This document shows, piece after piece, positions 20,981-33,284 of a DNA stretch of 64,000 nt (position 1 is the stretch's first letter; every line of letters begins with the position of its first letter). Under the pieces are notes generated by a model that had not been told where the DNA came from, did not search any database, and saw nothing but the letters and a program-made list of their open reading frames with translations. The translations under genes were made by a program, and so were the position numbers. Source of the DNA: Diadophis punctatus similis (lineage: Eukaryota > Chordata > Lepidosauria > Squamata > Dipsadidae); the NCBI GenBank assembly GCA_023053685.1, contig JALIGW010000010.1, positions 10,925,919-10,989,918 on the forward strand, in the 5' to 3' direction.

Positions 20981-22170
20981 GGAATAAGCCCACTCTGGAC
21001 ATGCTACCCCCCAAAATGCAGAGATGGTCACTGTTTCTCTCCGCTTATTCCTACATGCTAACTCACTTTCCTGGAAAGAAAATGGGCAACGCAGATGTGT
21101 TGAGCCACTGCACATTGCCAGACCTAGTGGACGACCCCATGCCTGAGATTCCAGTGCTGCTCATAGACTGTGCCGGACCGGGACTGATCACCTCGGCAGA
21201 CATCGCAGCTGAAACAAAGAAAGACTCTGATTTATGTACAATCATGAACTGGGTGTGGAGGGGGTGGCCACAAGGGCCAGTGAAACCCAGCCTCCAACCC
21301 TACGCACAAAGACAAAATGAATTGTCAACACAAGGGGGGTGTCTATTGTGGGGTGATAGGGTCCTCGCTCCTCTGTCGCTACGAGAGGGTCTTCTAAGGG
21401 CACTACATGAGGGGCACTCAGAGGTGGTGAGAATGATGGCACTGGCACGGAGCTATGTATGGTGGCCCAAAATGGACAAACACATAGAGGAATGGGTCGC
21501 AGGGTGTCCTCCGTGCCAGGAATCAAGGGCATCACCGCCAAAAGCCCCAGTTTTTGAAAGGGAACAACCCAGGGCCCCTTGATCATGCATCCACATAGAT
21601 TTTGCGGGGCCATTCCATGGGCAGACATTCATGATAACAGTAGATGCATACTCGAAATGGCTCAAAGTTGCAATCATGCCCAAAACAACGACCGAGGCGG
21701 TAATAAAGGTTTTAAGAAAGCTGTTTGCTACACATGGCCTTCCAGACACCATCGTGTCAGACAACAGGCCTCAACTCACCTCAACACAGTTCGAGGGATT
21801 TCTAGCCAGCCTAGGTATCAAACACACATTAATCTCACCATTCCAGCTGAGTACCAATGGCCAAGTAGAATGATCGGTGAGATCAGTAAAGGAGTCATTG
21901 GGCCGCATAGGCCCGGGGGACTGGCAGGCCCAAATAGACACACTCCTCACTTGGCAACACATACCCCCCAGCACAGCCACAGGAAAAAGTCCTGCCGAGT
22001 TACTAATGGGCCGGAAGCTACGGTCCACCTTAGATAGATTACACCCCTCTTATTCAAACCAGAAGGAAATAAAAAGTCCGGCGCACGTTAGGTCGTTCGA
22101 AATAAAAGATCCAGTATTTGCAAAGAATTTCGCCGAGGGGTCCCTATGGCTACCTGGGGAGGTCCAAGAG
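20965..22170 (+). pseudogene. Gypsy1 RNase H end and integrase, 5' part
   Basis: Frame 20965-21582 ends RNase H (HFPGKKMGNADVLS) and gives the integrase zinc-binding H-H-C-C segment with LHEGH and CPPC. The core follows in broken frames: IDFAGPF (first Asp), IVSDN (second Asp) and NGQVE (Glu). The text is cut at 22170 by the L2 LINE inside the C-terminal module and resumes in phase at 27078. Confidence 0.85.
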
Positions 22171-23608
22171 GCTTCCAGGGTGGAGCTACAGGGAGATGGT
22201 GGAGGAAGATCTCGCTCCCGTAACAAACTGAAAACTTTTTTGAACTGTTGCCTGCAAGAGGATTTCCCGTGCTGTTTTTCTGCCTTGGGGAACGATAACA
22301 TCGTATCAGGCACACGTTGAGTGCGGGAGAAATGACTTACTCGCTTGACGGTGGTGTCCTTGCCTCCTTCGTGAGCGGTACTTGGGAGGACGATCATCCA
22401 TTTTGAGAGCGGCGCGGAGGCCGTGAGGGCTAGTTTTGCTAGCCTGGACTGAGGTGCCTGGGCTGTTGGCCGGTCCAACAAGCAGACGATTGCTGCTGCC
22501 GTGGGGTTGATTTTCCATTCTTCGGGGGCCCCGCGATTAGACTGCAGCAAGATACAGGCGCGGACCATTGGGATTCATTGCCACGGCTGGGATTCATCGC
22601 CGCTGCCGCCGAAACTCGAAGGCCAAAGGCCGAGTGCCGAAGATTGAGAGGTAACATCACGGCCGCTATTGCCATCGAAGCGGCCTTTTTTTGACCGAGA
22701 GAGAAACTCGCCCGGTGGCTTTTTTGCCGATGAGACTGAGAGCGGAACTATCTGGGTATCTGGTGGAGGTGAGGGAAGGGTGCCCCACCACTAGTGGTGC
22801 CTCTCTCTTTCTCCTCCTGTTACTCGGCGCCACCATTTCGGGACTTGAGTAGAAGATCACCCATTTACCGGGTGCGACGGGGAGCTGAGTGCTCTCAACT
22901 GGGTTCTTTTCTAACAAACGTTGCCACTGGTGTTTGTTATTTCTCTGCCGCGACTTGCTACTCTGCCCTTCTAGTCAAACTCCCGGGACTGCTAATTATT
23001 GAACAGCTGTTGGCCAGGCCTTTTTTACATCTTCGGCCTGAAGCTTGAAGCCTGATGCGGGAAGGAAGGAGGTCGCCATTTTAGAGGCGACTGGAATGCT
23101 GTATGAACGCCGTGCGAGCGCCTTGTCTTTTACAGTCTAGAAATTGAATACCAACACTACTGCTATGCAGACCATCACCACGGAAGCGGCTGCGTTTGTT
23201 ACTGAGGCCACACCGATGATCGGGCCGACCATTTGGACTGCTGCAGTGGCCAGTACCCTTTCCTTGTGCCCCCCTCATTTGTGGGGGAGCCTCCCCTCTG
23301 ACAGATTGCCATTGGATTCCGGAGGGAGAGAGCTCTGGAAATATAGACACCACTTGGGCAGGGGGATATACCATCAGCCCCTGGACTATTGGCTTCCCAA
23401 AACTGAACATTGGAACGTTTTGAGTGACAAAATTCTAACAAGGTTCCCTCCATATGCTCCTTAGTGATTTTATCAACCTTGCAATCTTTACCCCGGAAGC
23501 ACTGTGATTGTGGTTAAGGTGTGGGTTATGAATGGGTATGATTGGGTGATTATGTAAGAGGATGAGCGAGAGGGATGTGTATGTGTTATATGACTTAGAT
23601 TAGAGAAA
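22171..23608 (+). promoter_or_regulatory. L2 copy 2 5' UTR / putative promoter, CpG-rich
   Basis: GC- and CpG-rich text without a long frame, up to the start of the EN-containing region. A 106-codon frame at 23144-23464 has no motif that I recognise; it might be a remnant of a first ORF but could be chance. Confidence 0.55.
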
Positions 23609-23696
23609 ATGGAAGAGTCAGGGCCTGGGTCTCCACCCCCACCCACTGAGTGTGGAAACAGAAGCGAGGGGTGGCGGAGCGAAACTTCCCTGACCA

Positions 23697-26600
23697 GTGA
23701 GAATGGTATGCATGGCCTGCAGGAAAGGAGGGGGACCAGTGGGGGGGGAAGGGGTCTCTGGTGGGGGCGAGAGCCGGAACATCTCGGTCATAATGGGAAG
23801 AGGCAGATATGGCGGGAGCAGAGGGGTGGGCCGCTCTCGGGGAATAAGACCTCGCTATCTACAAGTGATCCCTTGTTCCGGCCCCTCTGATCCGGTTCCA
23901 TCTTGCTCAACCCGGATACCTGGCAATCAGGGTCTTCAGGGCCCTGGGCTCAGGATGCTGCTGCTTAACGCCAGGTCAATTATCAACAAAGCCCCCCTGA
24001 TACGTGATTTAATCACAGAGGAGGGGGCAGACCTGGTGTGTGTTACTGAGACCTGGCTGGGCCAGGAGGGAGGAGTAGCCCTCTCTGAGATATGCCCAGC
24101 CAGTTTCTCGGTGCAGCATCATTCCCGACCCCAGGGAAGGGGGGGAGGAGTGGCAATAATAATGCGCAGAACTCTGCATCCTCGTAGGATCCCTGCCCCG
24201 GAGATTGTTGGGTGTGAGTCGCTCCTTCTGAAGTTGGACTTAGGGGTACAGGTGGGCCTTTTCTTAACGTACCTGCCTCCCAGCTGCGTAAGTAAGGCCC
24301 TGCCTGAGCTGCTCGAGGCAGTAGCCGGCCTGGCAGTTGAGTTCCCTAGGCTTATGGTGCTGGCGAAACTTGCCATCTGCTGGCGAAACCTCCGGGGTAG
24401 CTCAGGAGTTCATGGATTCCATGACAACCATGGACCTGACCCAAGTAATCCAGGGTCCGACTCATGAGGGTGGTCACACGCTCGACCTAGTGTTTCTTTC
24501 GGGGCAGTGGAGAGATGATCTGAAGATAAGGGACATAGTCATCACCCCACTGTCATGGTCAGATCATTTCCTACTGAGGTTGGATTTCGCAGCTCCATTC
24601 CTCCCCCACAGGGAGGCGGAACCGACTAGGTGGTTCCGCCCCAGGCGCCTAATGGAGCCGGAAGGATTCCAGAGGGAACTTGGGGAAATACCTGAAACCC
24701 TGGTACACAATTCGGCTGATTCCCTGGTGACTGCTTGGAACATCGCAGCATCAGGGGCTTTAGACCGAATTGCGCCTAAGCGACCTCTCCGCGGCAGTGG
24801 ATCCCGGAAAGCTCCCTGGTTTACCGAGGAGCTCCGGGAGATGAAACGCCAGAAGAGACGTCTGGAGCGCCGCTGGAGGACAAGCAAAACCGAATCTGAC
24901 CGAACACTATTAAGAATTTACATCAGATCTTATTTAGTGGCGATAAGGGCAGCAAAACGATCCTATTTTTCCGCTCTTATTGCGTCCGCAGATTCTCGCC
25001 CAGCCGCCTTGTTTAGGGTGACTCACTCCCTCCTTGCTAAAGGGGGGAGCGAGGAACACTTACAAGGCAGAGCTGAGGAATTCGCAGAGTTTCTGTCGGA
25101 TAAAGTCGCTCAGATCCGGTCGAACCTGGACTCTGGCTGGGCAAAGTCCATGGAGTTGACAGGGGCAAGTCTTAGTCCACCGTTATGGGAAGAGTTTGGG
25201 CCTGTTTCTCCCGAAGATGTGGACAGGGCTGTGGGGGCGATGGGTACCTCCACCTGTTTATTGGACCCGTGCCCCTCCTGGTTGGTCTCGGCCAGCAGGG
25301 AGGTGGCACGCGGCTGGATCCAGGTGGTGGTCACCGCTTCTCTGAGGGAGGAATTCGTACCGCAGTCGTTAAAAGCTGCGGTGGTGAGACCCCTCCTGAA
25401 GAAGCCTTCCCTGGATCCAGCTGATTTGAAGAACTATCGTCCGGTCTCCAGCTTACCTTTTCTAGGGAAAGTTGTGGAGAAGGTGGTGGTTACTCAGCTT
25501 CTGCAACTTCTGGATGAAACAGATCATCTAGATCCTTATCAGTCGGGTTTCAGGCGTGGCTACAGTACAGAAACTGCCTTGGTCGCTCTGATGGATGATC
25601 TCTGGCGGGCCCGGGATGGGGGGAATTCCTCCATCCTGGTGCTACTTGACCTCTCAGCGGCTTTTGATACCATCGACCATGGTATCCTTCTGCATCGTCT
25701 CGGCGAGTTGGGAGTGGGAGACACCGTTCTGCGGTGGTTCTCCTTTTATCTCACCAATAGGATGCAGTCGGTGTTAACTGGAGGGCAGAGATCGTCCCCT
25801 AGGCCCCTGTTATGCGGGGTGCCCCAGGGGTCGGTTCTCTCGCCCATCCTGTTCAACATTTACATGAAACCTCTGGGGGAGATCATCCGCAGACATGGGG
25901 TGTGTTTTCACCAGTACGCTGATGACACCCAGCTGTACATCACCACCCCGTCTGACTTCAGTGAGGCAGTTGATGTAATGTGCCGGTGCCTGGACGACGT
26001 TAGGATCTGGATGGGGAGGAACAGACTCAGACTTAATCCTGACAAGACTGAGTGGCTTTGGATATTGCCTCCTAAGGACTATGGCAACTGTCCCTCCTTG
26101 GCTTTCGAGGGAGCGAAACTGACCCCCTTGGATCAGGTCCGCAACTTGGGGGTCCTCCTAGATCCACAGCTAAAATTGGATCATCACCTTTCTGCTGTGG
26201 CTAGGGGGGCCTTTGCACAGGTTCGCCTGGTGCACCAGTTGCGGCCATACTTGGAGAAGGAGGCTCTACTCACGGTCACTCATGCCCTTGTCACCTCCCG
26301 TTTGGACTACTGCAATGCGCTCTACATGGGGCTACCCTTGAAGAGTATCAGTTGGTGCAAAATGTGGCTGCGCGTGCTGTGGTGGGTGTTCCAAGGTACA
26401 CCCATGTGACACCTATACTCTGCCAGCTATATTGGTTGCCCATCGATCTCCGTGTCCAATTCAAGGTGTTGATCACCATCTTTAAAGCCCTTCATGGCTT
26501 AGGACCAGGTTACCTCCGGGACCGCATTCTGCCTCATACTTCCCTTCGACCGGTTAGGGCCCACAGAGTTGGCCTCCTCCAGGTCCCGTCGGCCAAGCAA

Positions 26601-26756
26601 TGCCAGCTGGCGGGCCCTAGGGGGAGAGCCTTCTCTGTGGCTGGTCCCGCGCTCTGGAACCAACTCCCCCCAGAGACCCGAACTATCCCCACCCTGCTGG
26701 CCTTCCGAAAAGCCGTTAAGACATGGCTTTTCCTGCAGGCTGGGGGTAGAGCCTAA
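23697..26756 (+). pseudogene. L2-type ORF2 copy 2, two frameshifts
   Basis: Three consecutive frames: 23697-24467 (endonuclease start, with LLLNARSIINKAP and VTETWLGQEGG); 24337-26409, 690 codons (end of EN with LSWSDHFLLRLDF, then RT with [37 protein letters not shown] and LNPDKTEWLW); and 26352-26756 (VGVPRYTHVTPIL, LYWLPIDLRVQFKVL). The first shift is near 24360, where GCTGGCGAAAC is repeated; the second is a small deletion near 26350. All catalytic motifs are intact, making this the best-preserved L2 here. The enzyme nicks DNA and reverse-transcribes its own RNA. Confidence 0.9.
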
Positions 26757-26937
26757 TTCCATCTGAGCTCACCCCCAAGTATGTACTGTTGTTGTATGGT
26801 TTTTGGATTGTTTTAATACTGTGTTTTTTAATTTTTATATTTGATTTTAAGTAGTATTTATAATTGGTTATTCTTGTATTTTTCTCTGCTGTACGCCGCC
26901 CTGAGTCCTTCGGGAGTTGGGCGGCATATAAGAAAAC

Positions 26938-27077
<140 letters not shown>

Positions 27078-27138
27078 GATAACCGGGCCAAAATCATATG
27101 TAATAGCATTGGAGGATGGGAGAAAATGGCGGCGTCAC
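27078..27138 (+). pseudogene. Gypsy1 integrase C-terminal module, middle piece
   Basis: Short host segment between the L2 tail and Gypsy2. It encodes TGPKSYVIALEDGRKW, a GPY/F-type integrase C-terminal module, in the same phase as the pieces before 22171 and after 32946. The last five bases, GTCAC (27134-27138), are the Gypsy2 target duplication. Confidence 0.85.
27134..27138. repeat. Gypsy2 target-site duplication (left)
   Basis: GTCAC, matching 32947-32951. Confidence 0.9.
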
Positions 27139-27832
27139 TGTTGTGACCCAGCACCGCAACCCCCAGAAACACACACACACACAACTGTTTGTGATTCAAA
27201 CAAAAAGGGTCCTTTTACTAATAAGGTTTCTTAGCAAAAGCTCAGGGGTTTTAAAAGTCCATAAACAACACAAAAGTAAAGTCTCGAGGAATAATGTTCT
27301 TTTGGTTACTTGAAGGTTAAATATCAAATGGTCAAATGTTCAAAACAATACTCAGTAATTCTCCTCTTATCTGACAAGTTGGCTGGCTTCCCGGAATAAG
27401 CCTTTCAGAAGCTGCTGTCTCCGAATACAAGATTTCCGAACAAAGGCAGAGGTAAGACTATGGTTGTGCTGCAATCATTGACTCGTTGTTCTCAGCATTG
27501 AGAGCTGATTGCGCCGGCCTAATATAGGCACTGAAGGGCGTGGCCCAATTAGCCCTCACTGCTACCTCCGAGTAGACCTATGCTTACTCAGCCAGTCCTG
27601 TCTTCTGGCTGCTCTGCGAGCTCTGGCATCCAGCAGGGGTTCTTCATCTCCTGATGATTCACTCTGCTGTGCAGGTGCAGAAGGTCCTGGGGGATCGTCC
27701 TGCTCTGGCACCGAGTCCTCATCATCAGCCGTCTCTGGTGCCAGGCACATGGGCTGGTACTGCTGCACCATGAGCGGCTCCATGTCCTCCGGATCCTCCA
27801 TCCTCGGCGCCGGACGCGGCCAAGGCACAACA
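27139..27832 (-). repeat. Gypsy2 3' LTR
   Basis: On the minus strand it starts TGTTGTGCCTTGG at 27832 and ends CACAACA at 27139. The Pol frame continues into it and stops at 27562. It contains a TATA-like TATATTAG and, 30 nt downstream, GCTGAGAACAA (27496-27486), the probable start of R. Confidence 0.95.
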
Positions 27833-30800
27833 CTATCCCTCACCGCAGGGCCCTTCCCCCGGGTCTGTCGGTCCGGATGCGGCCGGGACGGGAATTGAGC
27901 GTGGAAGGCCCGGACCAGGTCCGGAGCGTGAACGGCGGTCGCATCCTCCCATGTGAAGTCCTCAGGGCCATACCCCTTCCACTCGATGAGGTACTGGAAC
28001 CGGCCCTTCATCCAGCGGGAATCCCGAATACTGGCAACTTCGTATTCGGGTGGTTCAGTGGGAGTGCGGATCACCGGTTGGGGCAGAGCGGGAGGGCAGA
28101 GCGGACAGGCAGGACGTTTGGGAACAAGGAGGGAACGATGGAAGACGGGGTGGATCCTGAAAGAGTGAGGCAACGTCAGCCGGTAGGCCACGGGGTTAAT
28201 GACCGCTTCCACCGGGAACGGACCCAGGAACCAGTGGTCAAGCTTGCGAGCCGGTCGGTCGGAGGGGAGATGCTTCGTGGACAGCCAGATGCGATCCCCA
28301 ACCGCCAGGGGTGGAGTTGCTCGCCGGGAGCGGTCCGCGACCCTCTTGTAATCCTCCTTGGCTTTATTCAACGATCGTTTGACCAGTTGATGAACGGCCT
28401 GGAGCTCGGACAGGAATTCCTCCGCCACAGGAACAGGAGAGTCTAGGAGTGTGAGCGGGAAGAAACGGGGGTGGTAACCAAGGTTGGCGAGGAACGGAGA
28501 GGCGTGCGTGGAGGTGTGCTGAGAGTTGTTAAAAGCAAACTCAGCCACGGCAAGGTAGTCCGCCCAGTTGTCCTGCTGCTGGTTGACAAAGCAGCGCAGG
28601 TACTGTTCAAGGATGCCGATGACTTTTTCAGTGCCCCCATCAGTCTCTGGATGATGCGCTGACGATAGGCAGACTTGGACCTCCAGGGCTACCATCAGAC
28701 CCTTCCAGAACTGGGCCGTGAACTGGGCTCCCCGATCCGACACGACCTGATCTGGCAGACCGTGCAGGCGGAAAACATGCTGGATAAACATGCGCGCCGT
28801 GGCGCGAGCTGTCGGCAACCCTCGACAGGGGATGAAATGTGCCATTTTGGTCAGCATATCGACCACTACGAACACGGTCGTGAAGCCGGCAGACGGGGGC
28901 AAGTCCGTTAGGAAGTCCATAGAGACGGCCCCCCAGGGTCTCTCAGGCGTCGGCAAGGGCTGCAGCAGGCCCAGCAGCGCTCCAGGGGCGTACTTGGCCT
29001 GGAGACAGCAGACACAAGACGTCACATAGGCCTGGACGTTGTCACGGACTCGGGGCCACCAAAAAGTCCGAGCCACCAGGTTCAGAGTCTTGAAAAGGCC
29101 GAAGTGGCCAGCCGCAGGGCTGTCATGGCACTGCTGCAGGATCAGGCCACGGAGCGGACCGGCAGGAACATAGAGCAGGTCCCGGAAATGGAGGAGGTCG
29201 TCCGAAAACATCCAAGGGGACTCAGGCCCTATCTCCTGCCTCCGTTGTGCCACGTAGGCGTCGTGTCGCTGCGCCTCCCGAATCTGCCCTCGGAGGTCCA
29301 CGGGATCCTGGGTAGCTGCAAAGGACTCGACGGGCAGGACCGTCCGGGGCATCAGCGGGTCCTGGGCTTGGGCGTATTCCGGCTTGCGGGACAGCGCGTC
29401 CGCCTGCTGATTCCGGCCGCTCGGGATGTACGTAATGCGAAAATTGAAGCGGGAGAAAAAGAACGACCAGCGTATCTGGCGCTGGTTGAGCTTCCTGGCC
29501 ATCTGCAAGAACTCCAGGTTCTTATGGTCCGTGCGCACCTCCACTTGATGACGAGCCCCCTCGAGGTGGTGCCGCCAGGTCTTGAAAGCCGTCTTGATGG
29601 CCAGCAACTCCTTCTCCCAGATAGTATAGTTGCGCTCCGACGGGGTTAATTTCCGTGAATAGTAGGCGCAGGGGAAGAGATGGCTGCCATCTTCCCGGGT
29701 CTGTTACAAGACGGCGCCCACGGCAATGTCGGATGCGTCCACCTCCACGACAAAAGGGCGGAGAGGGTCTGGGTGCTTGAGGATCGGCTCCTGCATGAAG
29801 GCATCCGTGAGGATCTTGAACGCCTCTTGTTCGGAATCGCCCCACCGGAAAGGGACTTGTTTCTGCAGGAGTCGAGTGAGAGGCGCGGTCAGAGTGGCGA
29901 ACCCCGGGATGAAGGTCCTATAATAGTTTGCAAACCCCAGGAGTTGCTGAACGTCCTTCACCCGGCGCGGGGGTTGCCAGGTTTTTAGGGCCTCGACCTT
30001 GCCACGGTCCATGGCGATGCCTTCCGGCGAAATCCGATGGCCCAGGAAATCCACAGTCGTCTGAAAAAACTGGCATTTCTCTAATTTTGCGTACAGCTGC
30101 TGGTCTCGCAACTGCTGCAGGACTTGGCGGATATGTTGGACGTGGCTGCTCCGGGACGTGGAATAAATCATAATATCGTCCAGGTAAATGACAACGAACT
30201 GGTCCAGCAAATCCCTAAAGATATCATTCATGAAATGCTGGAACACAGCCGGAGCGTTGGTCAAGCCGAACGGCATGACCGTATACTCAAAATGACCGTA
30301 GCGGGTCCCGAACGCAGTCTTCCATTCGTCCCCCTCACGAACACGCACCAAATTGTAAGCACCACGTAAGTCCAATTTGGTGAAGATGGTCGCCGAGCGG
30401 AGGCGTTCCATCAACTCCGGGATGAGGGGCAATGGGTACCGGTTACGCACTGTGATGGCGTTCAACTTTCGATAATCGCAGCACAGGCGCAAGTCCTCTG
30501 TTTTCTTCTTGACGAAGAGGACGGGGGCAGACAAGGGCGACGAGGAGGGTCAGATGAAACCCCTGGCCAGGTTTTTATCGATAAAGTCCCGCAGTGCTGC
30601 CAGTTCAGGTTCTGACATGGAGTAGAGGCGGCCCACAGGGAGCGGAGCATTGGGAATCAGGTCCACAGGGCAATCGTAGGGCCGGTGTGGGGGCAACTGG
30701 TCCGCCTCCTTTTCGCTAAACACATCGGCGAAGTCTGAAAACTCAGCCGGGAGTGAAATGTCCGGAGGGTCAGGTACCGCACCCGCACAAACCTGGCGCA

Positions 30801-31203
30801 TATGGTCCACACACTGGAGACTCGGGAAGGCAATGAAGTTCTGGGACCATACAATCCGAGGGTCGTGGGTGCGCAGCCACGCCAGTCCGAGAACCAGAGG
30901 GAAATGGAGTCCCGACGTCACATAAAACTGGATGGCCTCCTCGTGCCGTCCAATGCAAAGGCGCACCGGCTGCGTGATGGCCTTGATCGGACCGGACAGC
31001 AACACCCGGCCATTGATCGTTTCCACCCTCATTGGCGGGTCCACGGGGCACAAGGGGACGGCAAGATGCTGGGCAAATGCCTCATCGATGAAATTGGTGG
31101 TTGCCCCGGAGTCCACCAAAGCGTGTGCGGAGATCCCGCGGGCCCGGTGGTCAATGAAGACCTTGGTGTCCAATAGCAGATGCCGCGGAGGACTGGGATC
31201 CAC
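27562..31203 (-). pseudogene. Gypsy2 pol: protease, RT, RNase H, integrase, chromodomain
   Basis: One phase is open throughout except for a TGA at about 30547 (a Trp in the related Gypsy3) and a TAA at about 29702 (a Gln-like position). Protease: LVDSGATTNF, catalytic DSG intact. [21 protein letters not shown], catalytic YLDDIMIYS intact. RNase H: VEVDASDIAVGAVL. Integrase: zinc-binding H-H-C-C around HFGLFKTLN and CVCC, then core Asp in SMDFLTDLPP, Asp in VVSDRGAQF and Glu in DGGTEKV. Chromodomain at 27905-28050: FQYLIEWKGYGPEDFTWE, which would tether integration to histone marks. The last 90 codons lie in the LTR. Confidence 0.92.
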
Positions 31204-31329
31204 GTCAGCCGAGCCGGAGTCCTTGGGTGTGCATGCCCGACCCAGCGTCTCCGCTAGGCCGGGCGCTGGCCGTTTCCCGACGGCGACGGCTGGGACGGTG
31301 GAGCAGGACCAGAAGCGGTGGGCCCCCGA

Positions 31330-32212
31330 CCCTTCCTAGGGCACGAGCGAACGAAATGGCCCGGGTCGCCGTAATACAAACACAACCCCCTGCCCTGCGT
31401 CTGTCCTTTTCTGCGCCGGTCAAGCGGGGCCGAACAGCACCAAGGTCCATAGGCTCGTCACGGGGAGCCGGGGCCAACTGAAGTCCACGGGGAACAGGAG
31501 GTGCCTGAGCAGTGCGACGTGGAGCCGGAACAGCGGAGACTTCAGGTGGCGCGAGAGGCGCTGGAGCAGCACGGCGCGCGTTCCTCCCTTGCAACCAGGC
31601 ATCAATTTTCAAGCAGAGCCGCACCAGTTCTTGGGTGGTTGCAGGAATGTCCACGCGTGCCAGCTCATCCTGGATGCTGTCTGCCAAGCCATCCTGGAAG
31701 GCATCCAACAACGCAGCCTCGTTCCAGGCCGAGTCTTGGCTGAGGAGACGGAATTCACTGATGTACTCCCTGAGTGGTCTCCGGACTTGCCTCAGCTGCC
31801 TTAATTGCCTGCATGCTGTCTGCGCCTTCATTGGGTCAGCGAACATCTCCTCCAAATGGGTACAGAAACGCCCAAAGTCCTGGAGGAGGGGACTGTTCTG
31901 GATCAGTAGAGGGGTGGCCCAACGTGCTGCATTTCCAGACAGCAGGCTAATTACAAACCCCACCTTGTCCCGGTCGTGGGGGAAATCCTCTGGCCTCAGA
32001 GACATAAACAGCTGGCACTGGCCCAGGAATGCCGGGAACATAGCCTCATCACCATGGAACTTATCCGGCATGGCTATCGGGTAGTGTGTCCGTTGGGCGG
32101 GAGCCAAAGCAGTTGCAGCTGCTGCCAACTGATTTTGCTGCATCGTCAACTGAGCGTTCATGATTGCCAGCTGCTGCCGAAGTTGAGCATTCTCATCCTG
32201 AAGCTGCTCCAT
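31330..32212 (-). pseudogene. Gypsy2 gag, frameshifted at the zinc knuckle
   Basis: Start chosen at 32212 (MEQLQDENAQL), the first ATG after the primer-binding site; the open frame extends upstream only through the LTR edge. An N-terminal coiled coil is followed by a capsid with MPDKFHGDEAMFPAF and REYISEFRLLSQDSAWNE, and a Pro/Ala-rich linker with EPMDLGA. The CCHC knuckle is in another frame near 31340-31390 and reads C-LYY-GDPG-H-FVRS-C, so its second Cys is Tyr. Gag would form the particle and package RNA. Confidence 0.85.
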
Positions 32213-32245
32213 GGTGCTATCTGGGCTTGTGTGTGGCCAGTTTGG

Positions 32246-32256
32246 GCTGAGAACAA
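32246..32256 (-). promoter_or_regulatory. Gypsy2 self-priming primer-binding site
   Basis: Minus strand TTGTTCTCAGC, two bases after the end of the 5' LTR. It is not of the TGG-initial tRNA type. It is the exact complement of GCTGAGAACAA in the LTR at 32610-32600, located where the transcript should start. Confidence 0.8.
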
Positions 32257-32258
32257 AC

Positions 32259-32946
32259 TGTTGTGACCCAGCACCGCAACCCCCAGAAACACACACACAC
32301 ACACAACCGTTTGTGATTCAAACAAAAAGGGTCCTTTTACTAATAAGGTTTCTTAGCAAAAGCTCAGGGGTTTTAAAAGTTCATAAACAACACAAAAGTA
32401 AAGTCTCGAGGAATAATGTTCTTTTGGTTACTTGAAGATTAAATATCAAATGTTCAAAACAATACTCAGTAATTCTCCTCTTATCTGACAAGTTGGCTGG
32501 CTTCCTGGAATAAGCCTTTCAGAAGCTGCTGTCTCCGAATACAAGATTTCCGAACAAAGGCAGAGGTAAGACTATGGTTGTGCTGCAATCATTGACTCGT
32601 TGTTCTCAGCATTGAGTGCTGATTGCGCCGGCCTAATATAGGCACTGAAGGGCGTGGCCCAATTAGCCCTCACTGCTACCTCCGAGTAGACCTATGCTTA
32701 CTCAGCCAGTCCTGTCTTCCGGCTGCTCTGCGAGCTCTGGCATCCAGCAGGGGTTCTTCATCTCCTGATGATTCACTCTGCTGTGCAGGTGCAGAAGGTC
32801 CTGGGGGATCGTCCTGCTCTGGCACCGAGTCCTCATCACCAGCCGTCTCTGGTGCCAGGCACATGGGCTGGTACTGCTGCACCATGAGCGGCTCCACGTC
32901 CTCCGGATCCTCCATCCTCGGCGCCGGACGCGGCCAAGGCACAACA
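32259..32946 (-). repeat. Gypsy2 5' LTR
   Basis: Same structure as the 3' LTR. It lacks an 8-bp repeat (of TCAAATG type) present in the other copy and has one more CA pair. Confidence 0.95.
32600..32640 (-). promoter_or_regulatory. Gypsy2 core promoter and R start
   Basis: TATATTAG on the minus strand begins at 32640; GCTGAGAACAA begins at 32610, 30 nt downstream, the usual TATA to start-site distance. This 11-mer pairs with the primer-binding site. Confidence 0.7.
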
Positions 32947-33284
32947 GTCACATAGACCAGCTCCGCTATAGGCTGCCGCTAAATGCCGACTGGGAGAAGG
33001 GAAATAATGTGGTTTTTCCTAAAGCTACATCTAACCCGAGTGAGATGGAGTACTTAGCTGAAGTTCCAGAAGTGCCACCCAATGTTTACGAGGGTCCAAT
33101 TCCATGCAGAATCCAGGCCGCACCTGAAGTATTCCAGCAGGTTCCACACAGGGAGCCAGAGAGGGAAAACATATCCTCTCCGCCCAAAGCCAACGCCCAA
33201 ACTGAGCTGCGCAGGTCATCTAGAGACACCAGGCATCCAGCGTATTTAGATGACTACATATGCAAATGTGTTGGGATGAACTAA
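32947..33284 (+). pseudogene. Gypsy1 integrase C-terminal end
   Basis: After the repeated GTCAC the frame continues with RHIDQLRYRLPLNAD and runs to a stop at 33282-33284. It passes RRSSRDTRHPAYLDDY, a tail commonly seen at the end of Gypsy Pol proteins. The piece is intact in itself. Confidence 0.85.

Larger units (their letters stand above)
27139..32946 (-). mobile_element. Gypsy2: chromodomain (Sushi/Tf1-like) LTR element
   Basis: 5.8-kb minus-strand element with LTRs of 694 bp (27139-27832) and 688 bp (32259-32946), ends TGTTGTG/CACAACA, and duplication GTCAC. The LTRs differ at about 8 substitutions plus two small indels by my count (about 1.2%), so it is young. Gag, protease, RT, RNase H, integrase and a chromodomain are in order. 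Only two nonsense codons in pol and a frameshift at the gag zinc knuckle break it. It inserted into Gypsy1 integrase. Confidence 0.95.

Noticed and set aside
27877..30173. Plus-strand frames across Gypsy2
   Set aside because: Antisense shadows of the minus-strand pol; the minus strand carries all protease, RT and integrase motifs.
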